From Bacilli bacterium (GTDB lineage Bacteria > Bacillota_I > Bacilli_A > RF39 > UBA660): a DNA stretch of 64,000 nt. The position numbers and the translations under genes were made by a program. Where the stretch lies: NCBI GenBank assembly GCA_017541885.1, contig JAFXYF010000010.1, positions 1 to 64,000 on the forward strand, given 5' to 3'. The notes beneath the pieces are model-generated. The model saw only the letters and a program-made list of their open reading frames with translations. It was not told where the DNA came from and ran no database searches. Shown in pieces: positions 1 to 8,129 of this stretch (positions within the stretch are counted from its first letter, which is position 1; every line of letters begins with the position of its first letter).

Positions 1-324
1 ATTAACGACTATGAATTAATGGCATTACAATTTGATGATAAAGAAACACCAAATTTTAGTGATAGTGCTAGAAAAATGGAAATTGATAGTCAAGATTTTA
101 CTATTTATTATTCTAATGAATGTCCTTATGTAGAATATGAAGTAAAAGAATTATCTAATTATGCAAAAGATAAAGGTATCAAATTAAATTTTGTAAAAAT
201 AGATTCATTAGAAAAAGCAAAAAATGCACCATGTGTATTTAATAATTGGGCTAACTTTTATAAAGGAAAATTTGTATCAAATACAATCTTAAATGCAAAT
301 GCATTTGAAAAATTATTAAAATAA
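1..324 (+). CDS. C-terminal part of a YoaP-type GNAT acetyltransferase (5' end outside window)
   Basis: The frame is open from the first base, so the gene begins upstream of the window; about 107 C-terminal residues are visible. The visible part matches the thioredoxin-like YoaP domain that follows a GNAT acetyltransferase domain in YoaP proteins: a short strand, a Cys-Pro turn (NECPYVEYEV), a helix, a KIDS strand, a NAPCVFNNWANFYKGKF segment and a final helix. The acetyltransferase domain itself would lie upstream, so the enzymatic assignment rests on family knowledge. An internal ATG at 19 is in frame but has no ribosome binding site and is not the start. A decayed SEC-C remnant and a terminator follow. 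Confidence 0.7.
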   Translation: MNDYELMALQFDDKETPNFSDSARKMEIDSQDFTIYYSNECPYVEYEVKELSNYAKDKGIKLNFVKIDSLEKAKNAPCVFNNWANFYKGKFVSNTILNANAFEKLLK

Positions 325-390
325 ATTATTAGATACCTTTTTAGATAACTATATTGCTCAAAAAGTAAAAAATATTGCACAATATATGAA

Positions 391-484
391 GAATAAGAAC
401 ATAATTAAGAAGATTATGGCACAAAATATGCAATTAAATTCCATGCGGTTCAGGAAAAAATACAAACAATGTCATGGTAAATAA
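391..484 (+). pseudogene. Decayed SEC-C zinc motif remnant
   Basis: Two adjacent frames each hold part of a SEC-C motif (normally PCPCGSGKKYKxCH/C). One frame reads PCGSGK from base 441; another reads KKYKQCHGK and stops at 482-484. Joining them requires a frame change in the run of A residues near 457-462, and one Cys-Pro pair of the motif is missing. This looks like the tail of a lost SecA-like or UPF0149-like protein. Upstream bases give only short open stretches such as KKIMAQN. Confidence 0.45.
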
Positions 485-502
485 AAGGTTTATAAAAAAA
501 AT

Positions 503-528
503 ACTAGTTCAAAAACTAGTTTTTTTTT
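503..528 (+). terminator. Intrinsic terminator
   Basis: Stem ACTAGTT/AACTAGT with a short loop, followed by eight T residues. It separates the acetyltransferase and SEC-C remnant from the surface-protein gene. Confidence 0.8.
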
Positions 529-541
529 GCCCAAGAAAAAA

Positions 542-571
542 TTGACGGCTTTATTTGACATATTATATAAT
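542..571 (+). promoter_or_regulatory. SigA-type promoter of the DUF6273 surface protein
   Basis: TTGACG at 542-547 and TATAAT at 566-571 with an 18-bp spacer, 26 bp before the ATG at 597. A GGAGA ribosome binding site follows. Confidence 0.65.
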
Positions 572-596
572 ATACACATAGAGTAGGAGAATAGCT

Positions 597-1883
597 ATGA
601 GTAGAAAAAAGAGAAAAAGGACATATACACTATTTATAGTTGTAGTATTATGTATTACTATAGGATATGCCTACTTATATACACAATTAACAATAAATGG
701 TACATCAAAGATTTCAAAAGCGAGTTGGAGTGTATACTGGGATAATATTCAGTTTGGAGCGAACAATATAACAAACGTTACAATTCCCGCAACAATACAA
801 ACAGGAAAAACAGCTATAATGTTTAAAATAAGACTCCATGAACCAGGAGATACCTATGAATTTACAGTAGATGCAAAGAATGATGGAAGTGTTAATGCTA
901 TGGTAAATGTAGTAAGTAGCGGAGTATATGCTTCTAATGGAACTACTCCAAGAAATCTTCCTGACTATCTAGAATATACAATAACTTATAGTGATGGATT
1001 ACCAATAGCACAAAACCATCTATTAGCTTCAAATTCATCAGAAACATATAAAGTAAGAGTTCATTATAAAGAGGATACTACTGCAGCACAATTACCAAGC
1101 ACGAATGATGTTTACGTGTTTAAATTCAATATAACTTATGTACAGGCTGATAGTAATGCTATAGCAGTAACTCATCCAATATCATTTGCTGATGATGATT
1201 GGGGAACAATTATAAATGCAGTACAATCTGGAAATATTAGTAATTATCATGTAGGAGATACTAAAACAGTAAATATATCAGGCTTAGGAACATATAAATT
1301 ACGTATTGCAAACACCACAACACCGGCAGAATGTTCTACTACTGGTTATAGTCAAACAGCTTGTGGATTTGTATTGGAATTTGAAGATATTATTTCAAAA
1401 CATGCAATGAATATAAGTAGTGCAACGACTAGTTGGCCTACAAGTAGTATGCGTGCTTATGTCAATAATAGTATTTATAATTCTCTACCAGCAACACTTA
1501 GAAGTGCAATAATTGATACTTATGTAGTATCAGGACATGGTAATGGTGCTGGAGAAACAAATTACACATCAACAGATAAACTATATTTGTTATCAGCAAA
1601 AGAAGTTTATGGACATAACAATTATTCACAATATGACACAGCAAGGGATTATACGAGACAATTGGATTATTATGCAAATTTAAATGTTGATGATAATAAT
1701 ACTTCTCCAGCTGGAAAAAAATACAACAATGAAGTAGCTTATTGGTGGTTACGCACAAGGCCATCATATGATGATTATTCATATCTATTTTTATTGAGTG
1801 ATGGAAGACCAAATTATGAAATGGTTGTTACGCCACCAACAGGTTCACATATTGGTTGCTCACCAGCTTTTAGAATTGGATAG
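597..1883 (+). CDS. Exported surface protein, TasA/camelysin-like N-terminus with DUF6273 C-terminal domain
   Basis: 428 residues. A basic start (MSRKKRKR) precedes one hydrophobic segment (about residues 11-30) ending GYAYLYTQL, followed by the NGTSKI type of strand seen after the signal region of TasA/camelysin-like and related uncultured-Bacillota surface proteins. The middle is beta-rich with many Asn/Thr residues. The C-terminus holds the DUF6273 signature: a YWWLRTRPS block, a LSDGRP block and a final CSPAFRI. No catalytic residues are obvious and the function is unknown; a cell-surface location is inferred from the N-terminal segment. The gene has its own promoter and appears monocistronic. 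The 27383-29563 protein has a similar N-terminal layout (GIGYAQITATNLEIEGTASA). Confidence 0.75.
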   Translation: MSRKKRKRTYTLFIVVVLCITIGYAYLYTQLTINGTSKISKASWSVYWDNIQFGANNITNVTIPATIQTGKTAIMFKIRLHEPGDTYEFTVDAKNDGSVNAMVNVVSSGVYASNGTTPRNLPDYLEYTITYSDGLPIAQNHLLASNSSETYKVRVHYKEDTTAAQLPSTNDVYVFKFNITYVQADSNAIAVTHPISFADDDWGTIINAVQSGNISNYHVGDTKTVNISGLGTYKLRIANTTTPAECSTTGYSQTACGFVLEFEDIISKHAMNISSATTSWPTSSMRAYVNNSIYNSLPATLRSAIIDTYVVSGHGNGAGETNYTSTDKLYLLSAKEVYGHNNYSQYDTARDYTRQLDYYANLNVDDNNTSPAGKKYNNEVAYWWLRTRPSYDDYSYLFLLSDGRPNYEMVVTPPTGSHIGCSPAFRIG

Positions 1884-2011
1884 TTTGTGCTTGCCAATAG
1901 AAAATGACCAGCCTTTTCTATATAAAAAAGATGATAAATTTACTAATCTTTATTTGAGTATTATGGATTTAAAGTAGTAGATACAATTAATGATCAGGAG
2001 TGATGTATACT

Positions 2012-2515
2012 ATGGAACTATTAGATGTATATGATAATAATGGTAATGTAACAGGTAGAACAATAATTAGAGGAGATAAAACTGCAGTACTAAATGAAAA
2101 TGAACATATTGCAGTTGCTGTTATTTTTATCGAAAATGAAAATGGTGAATTTCTAATTCAAAAGACATCAGAAGAAAAAGGTGGAGAGTATTCATCAACT
2201 GGAGGACATGTTGATAGTGGAGAGACTCCACTAACTACTATAAAAAGAGAAGTAAAAGAAGAGCTAGGTTATAACATAGATAATGAAAAAATAGAAGAAT
2301 ATGGATTCATGTTATATGATATGCCAATTCGATATTTATATTATTTAAAGAAAAATATTCCACTAAGTGAATTAACTATTCAAAAAGAAGAAGTAGCATT
2401 TGTAGAATATATGAGTGTTTCTAAAATCAAAGAGTTAATTGAGAGTAATCAAATGTTAAAATCTCACGGTATAATGTTTAATGAATTAATGAATACACAA
2501 AAGGAGGAAGAATAA
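2012..2515 (+). CDS. Nudix hydrolase
   Basis: 167 residues from the ATG at 2012. Earlier in-frame starts exist (GTG 2000, ATG 2003), but AGGAG at 1996-2000 overlaps or abuts them and suits 2012 better, and MELLDVYDNNGN is the usual beginning of this family. The Nudix box is complete: GGHVDSGET followed by REVKEELGY (G-x5-E-x7-REVxEExG). The N-terminal GRTIIRGD resembles the isopentenyl-diphosphate isomerase-like/YfcD branch of Nudix proteins; the substrate cannot be told. It lies one base before trxA and is probably co-transcribed with trxA-trxB. Confidence 0.85.
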   Translation: MELLDVYDNNGNVTGRTIIRGDKTAVLNENEHIAVAVIFIENENGEFLIQKTSEEKGGEYSSTGGHVDSGETPLTTIKREVKEELGYNIDNEKIEEYGFMLYDMPIRYLYYLKKNIPLSELTIQKEEVAFVEYMSVSKIKELIESNQMLKSHGIMFNELMNTQKEEE

Positions 2516-2516
2516 T

Positions 2517-2828
2517 ATGGCAGTAATTGAAATAACAAAAGATAATTTTGAAGAAGAAGTATTAAAAAGTGATAAGAAAGTATTAGTAGATTTCAATGCA
2601 AATTGGTGTGGTCCATGTCAAATGTTAAAACCAGTTGTTGAAGAAATATCAAATGAAAATGAAAAAGTAAAAGTAGCATCTATCAATATTGATGATGAAG
2701 ATGAATTAGCAGAAAACTATAATGTATCATCTATTCCATGTTTAGTATTATTTGAAAATGGTAAAGAAACAAAAAGAAATGTAGGATTTATCTCTAAAGA
2801 TGATATTAATAGTTTAATAGGAGAATAA
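2517..2828 (+). CDS. trxA: Thioredoxin
   Basis: 103 residues, the normal thioredoxin length, with the redox motif WCGPC at residues 30-34 and the cis-Pro segment SSIPCL. It reduces protein disulfides in the cytoplasm and is recharged by the reductase encoded immediately downstream. The ATG follows the nudix stop by one base; an AGGAGGAAG ribosome binding site lies inside the end of the nudix gene, suggesting coupled translation. The extra Cys after cis-Pro is slightly unusual. Confidence 0.95.
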   Translation: MAVIEITKDNFEEEVLKSDKKVLVDFNANWCGPCQMLKPVVEEISNENEKVKVASINIDDEDELAENYNVSSIPCLVLFENGKETKRNVGFISKDDINSLIGE

Positions 2829-3734
2829 ATGGAATACGATATTATAATAATTGGAGCAGGACCAGCAGGATTAACTTCTGCAATATATGCTAGAAGAGCA
2901 AATAAAAATGTATTAGTATTAGAGGCAAAAAGTTATGGCGGTCAAATAATTAATACTTTAGATATTGAAAATTATCCAGTAGAAGAACATATTTCAGGAT
3001 TTGAATTCGCAACTAAACTATATAATCAAGCAAAGAATCTAGGAGCAGAAATAGTCTTTGAAAAAGTAGTAGATATTAATGATCTAGGAAATGAAAAAGA
3101 AGTAGTAACAACAAAAAATACTTATAAAGCAAAAGCAATTATTATCGCAACAGGTTCCGAAAATAGAAAATTAGGTCTTCCAAATGAAGATGAATTAGTA
3201 GGTAAAGGTATTTCTTACTGTGCTACATGTGATGGAGCATTCTATAAAAAGAAAACAGTCGCAGTAGTAGGTGGAGGTAATACTGCTTTAGAAGATGCTT
3301 TATACTTATCTGATATAGTTGAAAAAGTATATCTAATTCATAGAAGAGATGAATTTAGAGGAGAAGAATCAACTATTAATCATTTAAAAGAAAAAGATAA
3401 TGTTGAGTTTATTTATAATAGTAATGTAACTAAACTTAATGCAAATGATAGATTAGAAAGCATAGAAGTAACTAATAAAGATGGTTCAACTAAAACAATT
3501 GAAGTGTCAGGATTATTTGTCGCAGTAGGTAGAATTCCTGAAAATCAAAACTTTGCTAAACTCGTAGAATTAGATGAAACAGGTTATGTTAAAGCAGGAG
3601 AAGATTGCCATACCAATGTTCCTGGAATATTTGTCGCAGGAGATAATAGAGTAAAAGAAGTAAGACAATTAGTAACTGCTACTAGTGATGGAGCAGTAGC
3701 CGCAACAGCAGCTGTAAAGTATATTAATAATTAA
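2829..3734 (+). CDS. trxB: Thioredoxin-disulfide reductase
   Basis: 301 residues, typical of low-molecular-weight bacterial TrxB. The FAD-binding GAGPAGL motif is at residues 9-15, the redox pair C131-A-T-C134 lies in SYCATCDGAF, the NADPH-binding VGGGNTALEDA motif follows, and the second FAD motif VFVAGD appears as GIFVAGDNR. It transfers electrons from NADPH through FAD and the Cys pair to thioredoxin. The ATG directly abuts the trxA stop codon. Confidence 0.96.
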   Translation: MEYDIIIIGAGPAGLTSAIYARRANKNVLVLEAKSYGGQIINTLDIENYPVEEHISGFEFATKLYNQAKNLGAEIVFEKVVDINDLGNEKEVVTTKNTYKAKAIIIATGSENRKLGLPNEDELVGKGISYCATCDGAFYKKKTVAVVGGGNTALEDALYLSDIVEKVYLIHRRDEFRGEESTINHLKEKDNVEFIYNSNVTKLNANDRLESIEVTNKDGSTKTIEVSGLFVAVGRIPENQNFAKLVELDETGYVKAGEDCHTNVPGIFVAGDNRVKEVRQLVTATSDGAVAATAAVKYINN

Positions 3735-3738
3735 AAAG

Positions 3739-3762
3739 TAGACTATTAAGTCTATTTTTTTT
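3739..3762 (+). terminator. Intrinsic terminator after trxB
   Basis: Stem TAGACT/AGTCTA with loop ATTA, then eight T residues. Confidence 0.8.
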
Positions 3763-3820
3763 ATTTGCTAATATACATTTTAAAAAATATCATATATAAT
3801 TATTTAGATGAGGTGATTAT

Positions 3821-5056
3821 ATGAAAACATTGATAGTAGGACAATCTGGAGGTCCAACATCAGTTATTAATGGTAGTTTAGCTGGTGTATATGAATCTGC
3901 TAAAAAGAATGGCTTTGATAAAGTCTATGGTATGTTAAACGGTATAGAAGGATTACTAAATGACAAGATAATAGATTTAGATGATTATTTAAAAAAAGAA
4001 GAAAATTTAGAATTATTAAAAAGAACACCTTCTAGCTTTTTAGGAAGTTGTAGATTTAAATTAGGAAAAGCAGAAGATCATGAAGATCTATATGAAAAAG
4101 TATTTGAAGTATTAGATAAACATGCGATTGATTCATTTATCTATATAGGTGGAAATGACTCAATGGATACAGTTGAATCTTTATCTGATTATGCTGCAGA
4201 GCACGGTAAACATCAAAACTTTATTGGTGTACCAAAAACAATTGATAATGATTTACCAATAACAGATCACTGTCCAGGATTTGGTAGTGCATGTAAGTAT
4301 ATAGCAACTACTATAAAAGAAGTAATTTGTGATAATGCTGTATATGGTGATACAAAGAAAACAGTAGCAATCGTAGAAATTATGGGAAGACATGCAGGTT
4401 GGTTAACTTCAGCAGCAGCTCTAGCAAAAGATGATACTTGTGAAGGAGTAGATGCTATCTACTTACCTGAAGTAGCATTTGATATTGATAACTTTGTAAA
4501 AGAAACAGAAGAATTATTAGAAAAGAAATCTAATGTTGTAATTGCTGTATCTGAAGGAATTAGAACAGAAGATAGAGGTTTCGTTTGTGAATTATTAGAT
4601 ACAAATCTACAAACAGATGCCTTTGGACATAAAGAGTTAGTTGGATGTGCAGATGCCCTAGGAAGAATCTTAAGAGATAAATTAGGTATTAAAGCAAGAC
4701 CTATAACTTTATCAACACTACAAAGAGCAGGTGCTCACTTAGCTTCTAAAACAGATTTAGATGAAGCAGTAGAATGTGGAAAATTAGGAGCAGAGTTAGC
4801 ATCTAAAGGAGAATCTGGAAAGATGGTTATTATGACAAGAGTTCCAGGAAAAGAATATAAAATCAAATATGAAGTATTTGATGATATTCATAAAATTGCT
4901 AATGTTGAAAAGAAAATACCACTAGAGTGGATTGATGTAGAAAACAATTATGTTAAACAAGATCTAATTGATTATATAAAACCATTAATTCAAGGAGAAG
5001 TAAAACAAATAATGAAAGATGGTCTTCCACAACATTTAACAATGAATAAAAAATAA
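3821..5056 (+). CDS. 6-phosphofructokinase, probably pyrophosphate-dependent
   Basis: 411 residues, longer than the roughly 320 of ATP-dependent PfkA. The phosphoryl-donor loop reads IGGNDS (residues 109-114) rather than the ATP-type GGDGS, and the catalytic segment is PKTIDND (138-144) with Lys where ATP enzymes have Gly; both are hallmarks of PPi-dependent phosphofructokinases. EIMGRHAGW binds fructose 6-phosphate. The reaction is fructose 6-phosphate + PPi to fructose 1,6-bisphosphate + Pi, reversible and ATP-saving. The start has a GAGGTG ribosome binding site. Monocistronic between two terminators. Donor specificity is inferred from motifs only. Confidence 0.85.
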   Translation: MKTLIVGQSGGPTSVINGSLAGVYESAKKNGFDKVYGMLNGIEGLLNDKIIDLDDYLKKEENLELLKRTPSSFLGSCRFKLGKAEDHEDLYEKVFEVLDKHAIDSFIYIGGNDSMDTVESLSDYAAEHGKHQNFIGVPKTIDNDLPITDHCPGFGSACKYIATTIKEVICDNAVYGDTKKTVAIVEIMGRHAGWLTSAAALAKDDTCEGVDAIYLPEVAFDIDNFVKETEELLEKKSNVVIAVSEGIRTEDRGFVCELLDTNLQTDAFGHKELVGCADALGRILRDKLGIKARPITLSTLQRAGAHLASKTDLDEAVECGKLGAELASKGESGKMVIMTRVPGKEYKIKYEVFDDIHKIANVEKKIPLEWIDVENNYVKQDLIDYIKPLIQGEVKQIMKDGLPQHLTMNKK

Positions 5057-5080
5057 ACTAGTTTTTACTAGTTTATTTTT
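5054..5080. terminator. Bidirectional terminator between convergent genes
   Basis: Perfect stem TAAACTAGT/ACTAGTTTA with loop TTTT and flanking A and T runs. It serves the phosphofructokinase gene on + and the Tim44-like gene on -; the minus gene's stop codon lies inside it. Confidence 0.8.
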
Positions 5081-5574
5081 ATTTCTAATATTTGGTAATC
5101 ATAATCTTCTTGATTATAAATTGTATTACAATACTCACACTTACCATTTGCACTTACATCAAGAGAATGTCCACAACTAGGACATCTTCTAATATGATCT
5201 TGTTTACGAGTATTTAAACATTTAATAATTTTTAATTTAAATTTCTTTAGTATTCGTTTATGGTTATTACCACTTACTTTCCCAGTATTAATATCCATTT
5301 CATAATCCATATATTTAACATCAACTACAACATCATAAATAGTATTATTATTTTCTTCTCTTGTATCAGTAATAATAATATTACTGATATTTAACTCATC
5401 AAACATTTTTCTTCTATTTTTATCCTTCATAGAAGTAATTATACTTTCAGCATACTCTTTAGGTTGCCTTTTTAAAAAATGATAAACAGGAGAAATATCA
5501 TTCTTCATAATGCCTGTTAAATATTGAACAAGTATATTTGTTACTTTAGTATCAAAATCAGTTTTATCAATCAT
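5068..5574 (-). CDS. Tim44-like domain protein with C-terminal zinc ribbon (soluble paralogue)
   Basis: 168 residues. The first about 110 residues resemble the Tim44-like/calcium-binding cone fold (NTF2-like), with YDVVVDVKYMDYEMD and repeated basic strands; the end carries a zinc ribbon with CPSCGHSLD and CEYCN (two CxxC pairs). No membrane segment is visible, unlike the neighbour encoded just upstream on the same strand, whose C-terminal half has the same layout. The start has an AAAGGA ribosome binding site 2 bp past the preceding stop. Function unknown; a ligand- or protein-binding accessory role at the membrane is a guess from the family. Confidence 0.65.
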   Translation of the reverse strand: MIDKTDFDTKVTNILVQYLTGIMKNDISPVYHFLKRQPKEYAESIITSMKDKNRRKMFDELNISNIIITDTREENNNTIYDVVVDVKYMDYEMDINTGKVSGNNHKRILKKFKLKIIKCLNTRKQDHIRRCPSCGHSLDVSANGKCEYCNTIYNQEDYDYQILEIKIN

Positions 5575-5576
5575 AA

Positions 5577-6563
5577 TTAAATCCTTTCTTTATGTGTTAA
5601 AACATAATTCTTAGTATTATGAACTATTACACTACCACAATGAGAACATTTTTTATTACTACTCTCTTCAAGTTTAACACCACAACTAGGACATTCTGTT
5701 ATAGTTGTATTATATTTAACATATTCTAATTTGTATGTATTATCCATAATAGTATTTTTCTTTCCACGAATAACTTTATCAGTTTTTTCGTTTATAACAT
5801 AATCATTGAAAGTAACATTTAATAATACACCAATTGTAATTTTTTCTTCATCTTTAATTGCAGAAATAATCTTCATACTTTTAAAGTTAAAGTTTGACAT
5901 GATATTTTTACCATTCTTAAGTTTTAATACTTCCAAATCACTTTTATATGAATTATATAATTCATCTGAACATAGTTTAGCTAAATTATCATAATCAAAA
6001 TTCATCCAAGAATTTTGAATATCTATAAATGTTTTGTATAATTTTTCTTTTAACTTAGATGAATCTTTTATTCCAATACTTTCTAATTCTTCATCTGAAC
6101 ATTCTTTTGATTTAAGAAGATTTCTTCTCTTTATATATTTAATAAGTTTAATTAGCAACAAAATATGAATAATGATACCGTATCCAATTAAAAAGTCTAT
6201 AATCTCTATTCCTAAAGATAGAGAAATCATCATCAACAAAAATACTAATAAGAGTGACAAAAGCACAGCTAAATCAGAGTTCTTTACGTATTTTCCAAAT
6301 AGTACTCCGCCACCTACCATTGTAGAAGAAAAGAATAATATAATAAAAAACACACCGATAGACATATATCCACCTCCACCACTATAACTAGAGTCATAGC
6401 TAGAGTCACTATAATCCCAACTACCACCAGAGTCATAATCAGAATCCCATCCAGAGTCAGCTGTAATAGACCCAGGATTAAAAGGTACAATATAATTAAA
6501 AGTAAAGAATAATGCAGTATATAAAACAGTTGCTAGTAAAAGGTATTTAAATAATGGTTTCAT
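5577..6563 (-). CDS. Membrane-anchored Tim44-like domain protein with zinc ribbon
   Basis: 328 residues from the ATG at 6563, chosen because GGAGGT lies 4 bp before it; an upstream in-frame ATG at 6596 has no such site. Order: an N-terminal hydrophobic segment (MKPLFKYLLLATVLY), an extracellular-type low-complexity stretch rich in Asp, Ser, Tyr and Gly (about residues 30-70), two further hydrophobic segments (about 75-155), a Tim44-like domain and a C-terminal zinc ribbon (CPSCG and CSHCG). This architecture is known in Bacillota as Tim44-like domain proteins of unknown function. Operonic with 5068-5574. Confidence 0.7.
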   Translation of the reverse strand: MKPLFKYLLLATVLYTALFFTFNYIVPFNPGSITADSGWDSDYDSGGSWDYSDSSYDSSYSGGGGYMSIGVFFIILFFSSTMVGGGVLFGKYVKNSDLAVLLSLLLVFLLMMISLSLGIEIIDFLIGYGIIIHILLLIKLIKYIKRRNLLKSKECSDEELESIGIKDSSKLKEKLYKTFIDIQNSWMNFDYDNLAKLCSDELYNSYKSDLEVLKLKNGKNIMSNFNFKSMKIISAIKDEEKITIGVLLNVTFNDYVINEKTDKVIRGKKNTIMDNTYKLEYVKYNTTITECPSCGVKLEESSNKKCSHCGSVIVHNTKNYVLTHKERI

Positions 6564-6676
6564 ATAGACCTCCGTATCATAAAATAATTGTATCATTATG
6601 TATAATAAAACAAAAGTAGTAAGTAAAAATTATTTATAATTAATTATGTTATAATTATCTAAAAGAAGGTAGTAAT

Positions 6677-8092
6677 ATGAAGAAGAAAGATATCTTTGCA
6701 TTTATCTTAATGTTATCTCTTTCTCTAGTTATGTGTTTAGGATTTGTAAGTGGACATTACTCAACAGATGACTTTAATATTATGAATATTGGATATAATA
6801 AGTATTCTTTATTTTTTAATCTAAGAGAAGGAAGACCAATAATGTATTTAGTTGATCAATTATTTTTAAGACTAAATATAAGTTATGATGTTTTCATTAA
6901 GACTGCAGTAATTTCTGCCATTGTTTTAACGTGTATTACAATTATTCTTCTATATCACTTAATAGAAAAGTATAGTACTAAGAAAAAAAGTATGTTGTAT
7001 ATAATATTATTCACAATGATCTTTAACTTTATGTATATAGAAAACCTATACTTTGTAGAGTCTATTGTAATGGCTCTATCTCTACTCTTATATACATTAT
7101 CTGCTAAGTATTTTTTTAAAGAAGGTATTAAAAATATTTTATTATCAGTCTTCTTAACAATACTCGCAACTCTTTCATATAATGGATTAGAATGTTACTT
7201 TATTATAATTATTGCATTTATCTCTTTATTGAAAAATAAAAGAATCAATAAGAGTGTTATATTTGATATTTTAAAAGCAGGAATAATGATAATTGCATCA
7301 GTAGCAATTAATTTATTACAAGTCAAAATTACATGTTATTTCTTAAAAGTACCTGATGTAAGAGCAATTCGTTTTAAACCATTCTACAATATGCTCTATA
7401 TTATTTATAATCTACCAGTAGTACTTCTAGAAACAAGTAAACTATTCCCAAAATATTTATTTATGGGTAGTCTAATTCTATTATTAATTTTATCTATAAT
7501 TTATGACATAAAAAAACATAAGGAAAAATTGTTCTTAGAAAACATTTTCTTGACTATAATATCTATTTTTAGTTGTTTTTGTGTCAGTATTGTTTCATTA
7601 AGTTCCTTTGGTTCAGGAAGATTACTATTTGGAATAGGTATGACTATTGGATTATTACTATTAAACAGCTATCTAGAAGTAAAAGATAAATCATTTAAAA
7701 GAGTATTAATTGTATTATCTATAATATGGTTACTATTAAACTCATTTAATTATTTCAACAGAACTCTTCTATCGAAACATTATAATAAAGTAGAAGAAAA
7801 TGAAATAATAGAACTTAATAAAGAAATAAAAGAATATGAATTAGAAAATGATATTGAAGTAACTAAAATGATATGTGTTACATACGATGGAATAAAAGAT
7901 GTGAGTGCAATAGACTCTAAAGCCTTAAAGACAGGATGGTCTTGTAATGGAGTAGTTAATTTCTATACAGGAAGAGAATTAAAAAAGAAAGATTTAACTA
8001 AAAAAGAAATGGAAAAATATCATGAAAAAATTAAAGATAAAGATTATTTACTAGAAGATGACACTTTAATTATCGAAATGTATGATTGGTAA
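6677..8092 (+). CDS. Polytopic membrane protein, GtrII-like glucosyltransferase family
   Basis: 471 residues with about ten to eleven hydrophobic segments. The first extracytoplasmic loop carries STDDFN followed by EGRPIMYLVDQLF, the acidic-pair arrangement of GtrII/GT-C type glycosyltransferases that use lipid-linked sugars. A soluble tail of about 100 residues follows the last membrane segment. Likely role: adding a sugar to a surface polymer or lipid; the substrate is unknown. An AGAAGG ribosome binding site and an extended -10 (TGTTATAAT, TATAAT at 6650-6655) precede it. Confidence 0.6.
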   Translation: MKKKDIFAFILMLSLSLVMCLGFVSGHYSTDDFNIMNIGYNKYSLFFNLREGRPIMYLVDQLFLRLNISYDVFIKTAVISAIVLTCITIILLYHLIEKYSTKKKSMLYIILFTMIFNFMYIENLYFVESIVMALSLLLYTLSAKYFFKEGIKNILLSVFLTILATLSYNGLECYFIIIIAFISLLKNKRINKSVIFDILKAGIMIIASVAINLLQVKITCYFLKVPDVRAIRFKPFYNMLYIIYNLPVVLLETSKLFPKYLFMGSLILLLILSIIYDIKKHKEKLFLENIFLTIISIFSCFCVSIVSLSSFGSGRLLFGIGMTIGLLLLNSYLEVKDKSFKRVLIVLSIIWLLLNSFNYFNRTLLSKHYNKVEENEIIELNKEIKEYELENDIEVTKMICVTYDGIKDVSAIDSKALKTGWSCNGVVNFYTGRELKKKDLTKKEMEKYHEKIKDKDYLLEDDTLIIEMYDW

Positions 8093-8129
8093 AATAAAGT
8101 ATGCTATAATGATGCTAGGAGGCTAGTAA

